NCBI RefSeq assembly: GCF_004027225.2
Contig: NC_044277.2
Coordinates: 30,724,995-30,788,994, forward strand
Direction of reading: 5' to 3'
Length of the DNA stretch: 64,000 bases
Source: Strigops habroptila
Taxonomy: Eukaryota > Chordata > Aves > Psittaciformes > Psittacidae
Shown: piece by piece, positions 9,554 to 23,100 of the stretch
Position numbering within the stretch: position 1 is the stretch's first letter
How the letters are laid out: each line of letters starts with the position of its first letter
Made by a program: the position numbers and the translations under genes
The notes under the pieces: model-generated
Databases searched by the model: none
What the model was told of the DNA's origin: nothing
The model's input: the letters and a program-made list of their open reading frames with translations, nothing else

Positions 9554-10753
9554 TCTTGAACCTTCAGGATATCTACACATGAACATCACAGTAATGCTAC
9601 ACAAATAATTTCTGAATTTCAGAAAGTCTTACTGAGAAGTTTCTACAGCAAATGTATACGTGAGAATAAAACCCACAGCGATCTAAACCACCATCTAGTT
9701 CCTTCTTCACCTACAATTCAGGTGGTAAAATGATGAGCTCTGACAAAAAAAGGGCTGGTTGTTGAAAATACCTGTATAGAATAACTACAAAATCTAACTT
9801 ACTGAAAGGTAAATAACCCTACTGGATTGTTTGTTTGTTTTTTAAGTATCTGTACATGACTTGAAAGTAGTCCTTCTACATAAACATGATATAAAAAGTT
9901 CTACAAGGCTGAATCTTGCTACTTGGAAAGAAATAAGGCTTTGGTAAAAACACACAATTGTATACCAATCAGAATGAAAACATCTGGCCATTTTGGCACA
10001 AAGAGAGGCCGTGAAATCTTTCTTAGTTCATCCAAATGGAGTACTGTGAATGTCAAATCAAAATGATGCATTTATTTTAACGGAGGTTTTGCCATGCTGA
10101 AATAAAAATAAAAAAAAAAAAAAAAGTTTTAAGTTTCAGCAACTTAAGTTTTACTTGCAATAAAAGAAATATAAGCCAGCCCTTCAAAAAATTGTGTAGC
10201 ACAACAGATAATCTGCAGGAAATAAAATGCCTTGGTTTTGGTGAAAAGCAAGTCAAGAGTACCTCTTTTGTTTTAAAAGTAATAATGGAAGAATAAGCAA
10301 CAGCAACAAAACACTGCCTCAGTTCATAGATTTTTCAGGTTCTCAGAAGAAAATTCATTTCCTGGCTCCTGCATGCAATGCATTTTTATGCTAGAAAGTT
10401 TCCTATTCTGTTATGGGTTGTTCCAAACTCAGTATATGTGAATATCAGATGACAGTTTTTAAACACATTTTGGATTAACTGGAGGCTTTTGTACTTAAAT
10501 TTATCCTAAGTATGTTCATTATTTTTATCAAGAGATAATAAACTATCAAATTGCTCCAAGCAGCAATGCTTACCTGCAAATCATAAACAATTTGTCTTCA
10601 CACACCTTTGTTTGTATGAAAATGGCTATTATTTTGCCCATCAGGGTACAGACTATCTTCCAGATAGAAACCATGGAAAAGTCCTGAATGGCGTTAATGT
10701 TGTTCTTCCTTCTGGGACATTTAAACTTTGTCTGTGACTCACTTGCTCTACCA
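9554..10753. other. Intergenic, no feature seen
   Basis: AT-rich, with a poly-A run near 10110-10126. No gene recognised. Confidence 0.55.
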
Positions 10754-11735
10754 GCAAGCTTTAAACACTGTCTCCCACAATATTCTTGTACCCAATGCAA
10801 GATGTTAGGCTGGATGCATGGACAACTGAACATATTAAAAAACTGGTTGGATAGTCAGGCTCACAGGATAGTTGTTGATGTGCCAAACTCTACCTGGAGG
10901 CCAGCAACAAGTGGAGTACCACACACGTCTGTGCTGGGACCTCTCCACTTTAACATCCCAATCAGTGACCTGGAGGAGGCAATAGAGTATGCTCTCATTG
11001 AGCCTGCAGATGACACCAAACTGAAGGGGGTTTGGTAGATATGCTTGAGTGTGGGGCTGCTAGTCAGAGGGACCCGCACAGATGAGAGGAAAGGCCAAAC
11101 ACAAAATGTAATATATTAAAAAAAGGACAAAGACCAAGTCCTGCAGCTGGCAAAGAAGAATCCCTTGCACTATTACAGGCTGGGGATGGAGTGCCTGCGG
11201 AGCATCTCTGCTGGAAAAGACCAGTCTTGGCTAACAGCAAGGTGAAATAAGCCAGCAGTGTGTCCTTCCAGCAAAGGCAGTGAGCACCATCCTATGGAGG
11301 CCATATGGAGCACAGCCAGTAGATGAGGGAAGCGATTATTTCCCTTCAGCACTAAATCCCAGTACTTGCTAGTTGGCAACTAGTGTAGCGCAACCTATTT
11401 TGCCACCTCTTCCATCCACTAGAAGAAAGTCATTGATAAACTGGATTATGCTTAATGGAGGGCCACCAACACGGTTCCATGGTCTGAGCACATACCGCTA
11501 TACGCAATGAACATTTAAGCTGAAAGGTGGTGACTGGATACAGGGAAATATCTTTTCACCCTAAAGGCCAGTTAAGCACTAGAACAGGTTGCCCAGACAG
11601 GTTAGGCAGACTTCATCCTTGGAGGTTTTCAAGCCCAGACTGCACGAATTCTGACTTACAGCCTATCCTGCTTTGAGCAGGGAGTTGGCCTCTTGAAGTC
11701 CCTTCTAACCTGAACTATTACATGATTCAATGATA
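10754..11735 (+). mobile_element. CR1 LINE, older subfamily
   Basis: A plus-strand copy that starts in the reverse-transcriptase region. The text around 10,940-11,035 corresponds to a diverged GPLLFNI...ADDTKL-like stretch (SDLEEAIEYA, then PADDTKLKG). It runs to a worn 3' end (GAAGTCCCTTCTAACCTGAA) near 11,733. Stops and frameshifts are frequent. Confidence 0.85.
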
Positions 11736-12839
11736 ATCTCTAAATTTGAAACTGATCTACACAATCAATCTCAAAATCTAAACATTTAAGTCATAACAGG
11801 TATCAGAAGAGCATTTCTATGTAAATAATATTGCCATTCATTCACTTATGTGGCAAGAAGCCTTTTCACTAGAATTTTTACTAAAACCCACTTTGCACTA
11901 TGGTTCTGAATTCTCTACTGATGAACAACACTTGAAATGGCCTAATGTATAATCTGTCAAATAACATCACAAATGTGCAAGACATCACAGGCCCCTAGAG
12001 ACTAGCTAGACTTTTGTAAGCATTCAGCTGTGTACCTTAGACATTTTGATTAAGACACTAGAAAGATATAAAAAGAAAAATGTTCTGAGTCTTTCAATCA
12101 CAAGGATGTTAAAAAATATCTGTCAGTGTTGGAGACTTGCCTTTGATGACAATATTTCATCATCATCTTATGAAATAGTACTGCACGGAACAAAAATACT
12201 CAGAACAGAAATGCTTATTCACTGAATGTGCCTTTCGGTAAAACACAGACATTTCCTCAAAAGATTGGTTTTCTTCATGCGATTTTTTAATGGCAGAAAG
12301 ACAGCGCTGCGTCTTTGAAAATACCCAGCCAAATGAGCTTAACAGATGGGTTTTGTTGTTCTCTGGGGTTTGGGTTTATTCATTGGGGTTTTTTGGTGGT
12401 TTTTTTTTTTTCCCCCCAAGGTATCTTTTCCGTAAACTGCGACTTCATTTTACTGGAGGAAATTGTAGATTCTGGAAAAGGAGCAGAAAGTTATCTGTAC
12501 TTTTCCAGTTATCTGCCTGGTCTTCAGTTACATTCCATCCACTAGTTCAAATACATACTTAAACAAGCATTCTGGGAAATGCAAATCCTGACAGAAACAA
12601 AGAGTGTGTATATATATATATATATATAAATAAAATGTCTAAATTATCTTTATTAACCTTAGCCTATACTTCAATCTTCTACCTTCATAGCAATTACTAG
12701 AATTAATTTACCTTAATAACTCAAAGTACCCTTTAGTGCCTTAACATATTCTTTTGTCTCCAGCAAGTTAGAAAGAAAAGTTTGATTAGAATCTGTCAAA
12801 ACATTACTTAATAAAATAGTAGAGCGAGTTATGATTTAC
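11736..12839. other. Intergenic, low-complexity tracts only
   Basis: AT-rich. It holds a G/T-rich tract at about 12,350-12,418 and a (TA)n run at 12,609-12,628. The open frames at 12,290-12,560 run through the G/T tract and are not credible genes. Confidence 0.55.
12609..12628. repeat. (TA)n microsatellite
   Basis: Ten uninterrupted TA units. Confidence 0.95.
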
Positions 12840-13433
12840 TGTGCTGGTTTGGGCTGGGGTAGAGTTAATTTTCTTCACAGTAACTAGTATGGGGCTACAT
12901 TTTGGATTTGTGCTGAAAACAGTGCTGATAATTCAGGGATGTTTTCATTGCTGCTGAGCAGTGCTCATACAGAGCCAAGGCATTTTCTGCTCCTCACCCC
13001 ACCCCACCAGCAAGCAGGCTGAGGGTGCACAAGAAGTTGGGAGGGGACACAGCCAGGACAGCTGAGCTGACCCCAACTGACCCAAGTGATATTCCAGACC
13101 ACAGGATGTCATGCTGATTGTATAAAGCTGGGGGAAGTAAAAAGAAGGGGGAGATGTTAGGAGTGATGGTGTTTGTCTTCCCAAGTAACTGCCTGGGATG
13201 CATGATGGAGCCTGGCTGTCCTGGAGATGGCTAAACACCTGCCTGCTGATGGGAACTGGTGAATGAATTCCTCGTTTTGCTTTGCTTGCACATGCAGCTT
13301 TTAAACTGTCTTTATCTCAACCCACTAGTTTTCTCTTTTACCCTTCTGATTCTCTCCCCCATCCCACCAGGGGGAAGGGAGTGAGTGGCTGGCTGAGTCG
13401 TGGCTAGCTGCTGTCTGGGGTTAAGCCACAACA
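12840..13433 (+). mobile_element. Solo LTR, avian ERVL type (594 bp)
   Basis: Begins TGTGCTGGTTTGGGCTGGGG and ends TTAAGCCACAACA, matching the abundant avian ERVL LTR family as I know it. A TATAAAG box is at about 13,119. There is no internal region on either side, so it arose by LTR-LTR recombination. The flanks TTTAC (12,835-12,839) and TTTAT (13,434-13,438) fit a 5-bp target duplication with one later change. Confidence 0.85.
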
Positions 13434-15204
13434 TTTATAAAATGGCATCTATTATAAATTAACTCTGCATCTGTAATATAGAAATGAATTTGTGGACCTA
13501 GGGTGACATTAAGATACATGAAATTAGACATCTTTATACTAAGTATGTAATTACCCAGAACATAAACTTGTGGTGAGACAAAACTCTCAAGAACAAAAAG
13601 ACACCTGGATTAAAAAAAAAAAGGATTCTATTTATTCTTGTGCCAAATAGAAGCCCAAACACATAAAGAAATCTAGTAGAAGAGAAAGTCAAGCTGTTGA
13701 AGCAGTGGAACAACAGAGGCCTCAAAATATATTTAATCTGGCCTGATACCTCTCTTATATCCAGACAACCTTCTGTCCTTGTTAAACTGCTCATGCAGCT
13801 CTCCCTGAAAAAAAGTAACCCCTCTTGGCAGCGAGCCAGAAGCACTACCACATGCATATATTTATGCACTCACACAAGGTTTCTTTATCTTTTGGATGGG
13901 AAATTGGAACATTTTCCTGAATTAGAGCTTTCTTAACCAGCTAAGATAGTTTTTCTGAGTTCTCAGAACCACTTTAACTGAAAATAGTGAGAAACATGTT
14001 ATTCCTGTTTTACTATAGTAGACAGCTACTCTTCGAATGATGAGCTTTATTGTAACTAATACCAGGGATGGGGGTGTGTGTGTGTATTATTTTTTTCATT
14101 TTTTTCCAGATCCTAATGAATGCTTTGGTACCTATTCAGTTTTAGACTTCTGCACCTTAGCTGCAATCAGTTCAGTGAAAAACATCTGCTAAATTTATTA
14201 CAGTATTACAGAGAGGCTACATTTAAATATATTTGTTTAGGGAAAAAAAAAAAACCAAACAACACTGAAAAAACCCTGATGATTACTAAGTTTAGCCTTG
14301 ATCTACACTGACACCCAAGAAGCCTGACATTTCTGCATCTTAAATAAGCAACATACTACTTTGGTTTGGATTCTTTTTCAGACATTTGCTTGTTTCAGAC
14401 ATCGCTTTTTCTCTTTTGCCCAAAACATGTGCTGGAAGAATCTCGCAACACCTGAAATACTATTCCCATTCTTCTTTTCTCTCTCTCAAGCACACAGACT
14501 GCCATTACAGTGAAAAGTACATACTTTCCCATACGCTGTGTAAAAATGTAAAGTGATATGGATCTCTCTCTAAATTATTTGATAGAGACTTAATTTGACT
14601 TTCATACTGGTGATACATAGATAAACGGTCCTAAAACAATTATTCCCTTTCTTTCAGAGATCAGTATAATACATGTCAGTGCAAAATGGAAAAGAACATG
14701 AAATTAATATTTGTGAAAAAAAAACATGCCTGTAGAAAAAGCTTTCTGTAACCAAAAAATGGACACCTGACACCTGGAGCACATCACAACTGAATAAAGG
14801 AACTTCGAAGGACAGATGAACAAGATGCAATTATTCTAATCCTATAATTTATTTTATTTTTCCCTTGAAAATAAATGTTAAGAAAACATATTTAAAAGAC
14901 ATGCATTTTTCTATAAAGGCATTCTTCAGGAATACATATATTCAAGTTAGAGCTTTAGAATAGCTTTCTTTGAAATAAAACATTAAATTATGAAAATTCT
15001 GCACATTCTTATATGTTATCCAAAGAATTCAAATACTTTAAAATATCTCTTTGAAGTTGAAAAATGAATGTAAAGTTTAAAAGTCAGAATTTACTCCTAA
15101 AATACACTGATATTTTCAATGAAATTATTTCATTAATTCCTCAATATGTGCTTATTTTAAATTCATTTATTCTTAAAATCACAGAAGTTCTCTCTCCAAA
15201 TATT
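13434..15204. other. Intergenic, no feature seen
   Basis: AT-rich, with a short (TG)n near 14,073 and A-runs. No gene recognised. Confidence 0.55.
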
Positions 15205-15247
15205 AATCACAGAACCAACTAGGTTGGAAAAGACCTTTGAAATCATT
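15205..15247 (-). mobile_element. Short CR1 3'-end fragment
   Basis: ATCACAGAACCAACTAGGTT and the next 20 bases match a CR1 3' terminus in reverse complement. Confidence 0.65.
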
Positions 15248-16120
15248 GCAAGTAAGCACACATTAGCACTTAGAGGAAAATACTACAGACAACAGTACTG
15301 TAAAGTTCAGTACTTTAATAAATATCCACTAAATCAATCTAGATTTTCCTTAATCTTTAAACAGTTATTAGTTCTATGTGTGGGTCAGATATTTCAAAAC
15401 TACACAAAGTATATTTTCTAGAAAAATAATTCAAGCTATTGATAAAAACAAGTGAAATTAACATTATACTTGGAAATGAATCCTCCCCCACCCTGAAACA
15501 GAGTTGATTCTATTAAAAGTGATAAATGAAATGGAAATTAAAAATTTAATGAGGTGCTTGTTAATCCATTTGTTCACATCTAATTTGAACTTGGTTAAAT
15601 TGCCACTTATTATGAATACTATAGATATGATTCCTTCTAAATCTCAAGGGCAAACAAAATGTTAGAGGACTGCTTGTCCCAAGATAGGTCCACAGTATAT
15701 TATTCTAGGTTCTGAAATTAAGCACTGGAGCTATTTCCTGTGATACATTTCATTTAAGAAAATTAATGACATTTTAAAGCAGTTGGTTAAGTCCTTTGAC
15801 ATGGTAATTGTCCATACCAGAACAATAGAAGAAATATAACCAAAAGGAGACTGCCTACCTGCCATTGATCATTTCCAAGACTGCAGGGTTTATTTGTACC
15901 TACTGCAATTCCCAAGGACTTTATCAAGCACCATCATTTCTCTCAGTAGGATATGGGGCTATTTTATCTTATTTATTTCTATTTGATACGTGTACAAGAA
16001 TTTGGTACACATACATATCAATGATTTTTTCTGCTTGACTTTAACAAGCAGTAAAAAAATATAACCTCACCTAGAAGACAGCACTGAAGCTGCAATATAG
16101 ATAGCATAGCTCTGGATATG
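15248..16120. other. Intergenic, no feature seen
   Basis: AT-rich unique sequence, with only chance short frames. Confidence 0.55.
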
Positions 16121-16404
16121 GGGACTGTAGTGGTAGGACAAGGGGTAATGGGTTCAAACTTAAACAGGGGAAGTTTAGATTAGATATAAGGAAGAAGTTC
16201 TTTACAGTGAGGGTGGTGAAGCACTGGAATGGGTTGCCCAGGGAGGTTGTGGATGCTCCGTCCCTGGCGGTGTTCAAGGCCAGGTTGGACAGAGCCTTGA
16301 GCCACGTGGTTTAGGGCAAGGTGTCCCTGCCCATGGCAGGGGGGTTGGAACTAGATGATCTTAAGGTCCTTTCCAACCCTTACGATTCTATGATTCTATG
16401 ATTG
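16121..16404 (+). mobile_element. CR1 LINE 3' end, young-looking
   Basis: A plus-strand 3' terminal piece of about 285 bases. It is well preserved and ends in tandem ATTCTATG units (GATTCTATGATTCTATGATTG), the CR1 hallmark that primes target-site reverse transcription. It is 5'-truncated. Confidence 0.95.
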
Positions 16405-17132
16405 TTACACAAAACAAAAATGCAGAGTAATTGCAGTAATGAATAATGTACAATTTTATAATATTGCTATAAAAATCTGTATATTAAAAGGAAAATGTGT
16501 AGGACTATGAACAAAGAAATGCCACAATCAAGGTTGAATAGACAAGTCCCAGAATGGGTCCCTTTGGTCCTACGTAATATAATACCTCCCTTGTTTAAAT
16601 GGTCACATACGATTTTTCAAATAGTTCAATACAATTATTTTTAACCCAAAACCGTAAACTCACTTAAAAGAAGTAACACTTTGTAACATTTCATTCAATA
16701 TTGCAACTTTGCATTTGTCTTATTGTCAGGATGTTAACAATAATTGAAAACTTACAACATTTCATAACTTTAGGGAAAATCATTTGAGTTCATCAGAGTT
16801 TGGCGGCTTTGCTTTATATATGATAAACTATCTTTTCTGAGTGGAGTGTATTTTAATTTTACTAGCACCATTTGTTATGCTCATCATATAATACACTATA
16901 ACATAATACAGTTCAATAAAATGCTATCTTAAAAATAGCTATTTTTTGACATTGGAGTGCATTTTTTAGTCTTTTCTAAAGTTTTTCTTTTTTCTGAAGA
17001 GTTTATGTCAGCTAAGTTCATGGAAAGTCTATGTAGCTTGTTCTGGTGACCATATCATATTTAACCTAAAAAGGCTTTTTCCTTTATGGGCACTTTCACC
17101 AGTATACGTGAAATGTGAGTATATGTGAGTAT
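16405..17132. other. Intergenic, no feature seen
   Basis: AT-rich, with no recognisable gene or repeat. Confidence 0.55.
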
Positions 17133-17827
17133 AGCATCATAGCATCATAGAACAGTTAGGGTTGGAAAGGACCTTAAGATCATCTAGTTCCAACACCCCT
17201 GTCATAAGCAGGGACACCTCACACTAGACCATGTTGCTCAAGGCTCGTTCCAACCTGGCCCTGCACACTGGCAGCAATGGAGCATTCACAACTTCCTTGG
17301 GTAACCCAGTCCAGTGCCTCACCACCCTCACTGTAAAGAACTTCTTCCTTATATCTAATCTAAACTTCCCCTGCTCAAGTTTGAACCCATTACCCCTTGT
17401 CCTACCACTACAGTCCCTAAGGAAGAGTCCCTCCCCAGCATCCTTGTAGGCCCCCTTCAGATACTGGAAGGTTGCTATGAGGTCTCCATGCAGCCTTCCC
17501 TTCTCCAGGCTGAACAGCCCCAACTCTCTCAGCCTGTCTTCATACGGGAGGTGCTCCAGCCCCCTGATCATCCTCGTGGCCCTCCTCTGGACTTGCTCCA
17601 ACAGCTCCATGTCCTTTTTATGTTGAGGACACCAGAACTGTACACAATACTCCAAGTGAGGCCTCACGAGAGCAGAGTAGAGGGGCAGGATCACCTCCTT
17701 CGACCTGCTGGTCATATTTCTTTTGATGCAGCCCAGGATACAGTTGGCTTTCTGGGCTGCAAGCACACACTGCCGGCTCATGTTCAGTTTCTCATCAACC
17801 AGCACTCCCAAGTCCTTCTCCGCAGGG
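17133..17827 (-). mobile_element. CR1 LINE, about 0.7 kb, long open frame
   Basis: A minus-strand copy whose 3' end begins with two AGCATCAT-type octamer units. The minus strand keeps a 195-codon open frame (17,811 to 17,224) corresponding to the ORF2 C-terminus. It includes [16 protein letters not shown] and [11 protein letters not shown]. Such a long intact frame marks a relatively recent insertion. It is 5'-truncated at about 17,827, so it cannot move on its own. Confidence 0.95.
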
Positions 17828-19458
17828 CAAATATATCAGAAAATAAAATTTTACAAACCATGTACTTCTTTACATAAAAATAACACAATAAATTATTTAA
17901 AACAGAATTCACCAGAGAAAATAATCTTAGTGACTCTACTAATGATGTAATTGCAGTCTGATACTTGATCTTTCAGCATAACCTGTTGTCTTCCTTTACT
18001 AACTCTTAGCCACCTTATATTCCTTTCTGTTCACTTTGTCTTCTCCCATCTGTATCCACTAAAAGTTATCCAGAATTCTAAATCGTCTTATATATGTCTG
18101 TTGTGTCACAATTTAGGAAAAGGAAATGAGGAAATGATATAGAGCAAGGATTCTTTCAGATGAAATCTAGAAACATGGTTTGGTACGTATTGCCCTCGTC
18201 TTCTACTACCTTTTCTAAGCCATAGAATTCTATTTTTCCTATATCTGTATACATTAGGAATGAAGTTTAAAATTGCAAGAAAATACACTGTTTTGACAAT
18301 CAGCACAACTCAGCTAAATAAATGCAGTTTAATTTTGGGGCAGTCACTTAGATAAGAAAGAAAAACACATGGAAAAAGAAGTAGCTATTTAATATTACTG
18401 ATGCTACTTTATGTGAACCTGTTTCCCTCTGTACTGAAATGAACTTGGATCACTTACAAATTCCTTTATCCTACCTCAGTGGAGGAAGGTTTAATGAACA
18501 GCTGCAGGTTAATAAATCTCTAAAGCACAACTTACATTTTGTAAGTAAGCATCTGTTTACACATTTAATTATGACGTTACTCTGTCCATTCCTCAGGTAC
18601 CCCGTTCTCTTATAAAAGTTGCTCTTTGTGACTTCCAAAAAATATGAATGCACATCTACTATGGCAGTAAATCTGGATACTTCTCATGAAGGCGAATTCC
18701 TTCAAATTCACTTAGGATCATATTAATTTTTATTTTGTTCCAGTTTTCTTGCAACCAAATAGTGATGTATAGATTGAAGGAAGAAGGGTTACAAAAGAAA
18801 GGAAAAACAGAGCACTGGAGTGTACTGCCCTATCTCCCAAGGCCCTGCATCTGTGATATAAAAAAAATAAATAAATCTGGAAATATTTGTATGTTGAATA
18901 AGTGGCTTAGTCTAACTTTGTTTAGCTGTTTTGATACATATGATTTAGACAAATCAATTCCCTATATTAGATAAAAAGCATTCCACAGATTAAGAGATTT
19001 CTCACGAAACCTACTGATACAAACCCCCTTCTCTATCATACTGCCCTGAATATAAGAAAATGTATTTTCTTTTCCAGAAAGTATTTTAAAAAATCCAACT
19101 GAAATCCAGCTCACAGCAATTTCATACACAATCAGGGAGAGTCAAGGCTTAAGCAGGCAGTAGCCAACTGCAAAGTCCCATGATCAGAGGACTTTGAAAT
19201 AAGCAACTGCACACTTGCACGTGCAAAATGGCCCACCTGCAAAGTAGATTATCAGATGACAAAAAGGGCAGGTGGACTAAGGAGCACGCATAAGGTTCAG
19301 AGTTTTACCTACAAAGAGTAATTTTTCATAACCATAAAAAAGGTGAGAAGTAGAAGTGTCTGAAAGTCTTTCGGTCAAACACCTTTCTGTTATAAGCTCC
19401 TGATCTAACAGCATGCTGCGTTTCAGAGCAACATGAGTATTTGACAAGCATATTGAGA
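17828..19458. other. Intergenic, no feature seen
   Basis: AT-rich. No gene recognised on either strand. Confidence 0.55.
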
Positions 19459-20116
19459 CCAGCACTGAGGAGAAGGACTTGGGGTGCTGGTTTGATGAGA
19501 AGCTCAATGTGACCCAGTAGTGCCCTGGGCTGCATCAAAAGTGTGACCAGAAGGTAGAGGGAGGTGACTCTCCTCCTCTACTCCACTCTCACGAGACCCC
19601 ACCTGGAGCGCTGTGTTCAGCTCTGGGGCCGCCCAACATAAGAAGGGCATTGACCTGTTAGAGCCAGTCCAGAGGAGGGCCCCAAAGATGATCAGGGGGC
19701 TGAAGCACTTCTCCTATGAAGACAGGCTGAAAGAGCTGGAATTGTTCAGTCTGGAGAAGAGAAGGCTCTGGGAAGACATTGGAGCAGCCTTCCAGTACCT
19801 AAACGGGACCTACAAGAAATCTGGCGAGGGACATTTTACAAGCGTGTGTAGTGACAGGGACAAGGGGGAATGGCTTTAAACTGAAAGAGAGTAGATTTAG
19901 ATTAGATATCAGGAAGAAATTCTTCCCTGTGAGGGTGGTGAGACATTGGCACAGGTTGCCCAGAGAAGCTGTAGCTGCCCCATCCCTGGCAGTGTTCAAG
20001 GCCAGGTTGGACAGGGCTTTGAGCAACCTGGTCTGGTGGAAGGTGTGCCTGCCAAGGCCAGGGAGTTTGGAACTTTAAGGTCCTTTCCAATCCAAACCAT
20101 TCTATGTTTCTATGAC
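19459..20116 (+). mobile_element. CR1 LINE, about 0.65 kb
   Basis: A plus-strand copy from the LNVTQ-like region of ORF2 to the 3' end (CCATTCTATGTTTCTATGAC). Frames are broken in several places (for example between 19,500 and 19,620). It is 5'-truncated. Confidence 0.94.
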
Positions 20117-23100
20117 TGCTGAAGTTTTTGTTGTGAGGTTTTTAACTTTTCTTTGAGGATTGCACTATATTGGAGACAGCTCCACTCAATAAAACATGTA
20201 TGCTCTACCACTGTGCCAACAATCATGGCATACCAAGTGTAAGTAAACGTTTAAAAGACAAGCTGTGCTGTTAAGTATTGGAGCTGAGAAGGTGGATGTT
20301 CATTTCAAATTTTAGACCCAAAGAGGACAAGCACAGGATTCCCATTAAATTATAGATGGACTGCTAGAGACAGCCAAACACCTGCAGTGGAGTTAATCAG
20401 TGGGATTGAGGAGAAGAAGCCTCTAAGAGCAGTCAGTCACAGGCAGAAAAATTTTCTGTCTAATGTTGTAGTTGAGTATACTGAAGAGTAATATTCTTCT
20501 CAAATAAGATTTAAGTGGCGAGTTTGAATTCAGTTGACATCCTACCTTCCTCCAGGTTTGAGTCCCACTGCCTGCATTTCTACACAAATATGCACACAGC
20601 AGTCAATCTGTAAATGCACAATAAATTCACTGAGTCCTGACAACATTTGATTTATAAAGTTCAACTGTATTCTGTGTGCACAGTAAATATCTAATCTCTT
20701 CCCATAACTGAGAAGTAAACAACAAAGATATAGGTAAGAGGAGACTGCCTTCCAGAAAGTAATTCATTCAGCCCACAGCTAGATTTTGGCTGACATCTTT
20801 CTTGACAACATATCAAACTTCAGCAAATGATGCAAGGTAGATGAATAACACCGGTGGCAGCTGCTAATCCTTTCCATCACTCCTCTGAGTAGCCATTCCC
20901 ATTGTGCTCCACAGAAGATAATAACCAAAGACCAAACTACAGAGCAATCCAACTGTGTGGGCAGGTTGAATGCAAATGAAATGTAAAGGTCAAGCCCCAT
21001 GATGCAATTGAAGCTTTCGCCTTTCTTTGTTCTTGATTTTTTTGAGCACTACTGACCAAGAATCATTTTCTGGGTTTATATTCATGCATTAGTGTTAGAA
21101 CAGAAACCTGACCCATGACAACAATTTGATAGTAACAAACACCAACAATTTACCGTTTGCTATTGCTTAGAAGAGGTCTCCCTTGCTGCTGATCTGGGGA
21201 AGGGGGTAATTACTTCAGTACTACTGAAGAGATAAGCTCATCAGCACTATAACTTCTCAGTTCTATGCTATGAAATGCTTCCTATCACTCCAGTCAAGCC
21301 CTCTTGAAAGGATACAGTTTTTCCCAGGTGGTAGGAAAGCACTGGTGCTCTTTAATCTGGCCGCGTTTACATTGGTAATCCCTACAAACAATATGGAAGT
21401 GTTTTAACTAAGAAAGAACAATTACAGTTCCCCATAGGTCAAAAAGGCCACATATTATAGGTGTTCAATATTACTATTCACTTAATCCTTTTCAAATCCA
21501 GTAAACATCATTGAAAAAAATGATAAATATTTATGCTTTCAACAGAGAAAGTTCAAATTATTTTTTCTGCTTTTCATCTCTCAATATTAATGCATACTCA
21601 CATGGAATATATTTTATAAAAAAAAAAATCCTCAGCAGAAATTGAAACTTGCAGAGAAATTACTCTACAGATTTCTTCACCAAACCATATTAAAATAACT
21701 ATCTTAACCTTTACAGAAACCACCAACCATCAACAACTTTAGTAACAGTAAGCAAAATTTGTCAAAACATTGTATATTAATCACTTTCTAACCCACACAT
21801 GATTATATATCCTAAATCATCATTACTGAAAATCCTAGCAGTCCCTGTAAATACAAGAAATTCTAATTTCATTTTCATCTTCATCCACTTAAAATTAGAT
21901 TTATCAAATTCCATCCTCGGAAAAATACACCATGATTTAGAAAAATCAGCCATGAATGCTGTGCTGAGCAGAGTTATGAAAGAGATGTGTTAGGAAAATT
22001 CTGTCAGGTGAAAAAAGAATTCTAGAGTTTGATGCAAAAGATGATCATTCGATGGGAATATATAAGAAATCTCTCTTTTTAGGCCATTTTCTGGTCTTGG
22101 TAACAGAAATATTTAACAGCGGATCAAACCCTGAAGTATGTAAATGATAGAACCACATACCTGAGAATTTTGCCAAATGCAGGTTATGAGGATGGTGCAG
22201 AGGGACCAGGCTCAAGTGCACTTCAGCCTCCAGGGTAGGGACTGCAAGGTGCAAACAAAAGATTTGTAGATGCCAGATTATTTCACAAACATTCACTTTA
22301 ACACTTTCCCATTAAACTGAAAATTTAAAAAAAAAAGGGGAAAAAAAAAATCAGGAGTACAGACATATACTTTAGGGATTTTCTCTCTCTTTGTTCCTCA
22401 GTTTAGAAAAGGTATAAGCAATACCAAAAGAGTGCTGGATGTATTAGCCAAAGATGGGGTGGAAGGGCACAAGTATGCAGAGTGCTATTTTGGTATGAGT
22501 AACCAAACCTGTAGGTCTTCTACCTCCAGATTTTAAGCACCAGATAGCAACAATGGAGACTGCATTTTTCATAAAAAAGGGTTATTTGATTCAGTCAAGT
22601 GCAGGAATCCCTCTAAGACAGCTATGACTGTTGCATCTTAAATCTTTTTTAAAGCTTTTAGTATGAGATAGTAATGCATCATACTTGTTCACAGGAACTG
22701 TTGGCAAATCAATTCACTTTTTGTTGGCACACCTCTGCAATTTCCACTTTAGAATTTTTAGGGTGGCTGTTCATGTTGTTGATTATTTTGCTTGTTTGTT
22801 TGTCATTTTTTGTTTTGTTTTTTTTTAATCTTTCAGACTCACATGACACGGACTTTTAATTTCTTTGCTTGTATTCTGATGTATATTTCTGCCATATATG
22901 ATGGATCAGGAAGTGGGTCTGCTTAACATCACTCTATGCCTTCCAGCTTGTGGGTGGGTTTGAGATCAGATAGCTTGGTAAAATCAAGTCAGTCGTGGCT
23001 GTACCACAAATCTAAAGGAATAAAATGAAGACCTGGTTTAGAACTGTGTACATACTTAGGAATAACTGTATATATGTGTTTAACAAGACAAATCAGCATC

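Noticed and set aside
12290-12562. A 90-codon frame
   Set aside because: It runs through a G/T-rich tract and has no recognisable domain.
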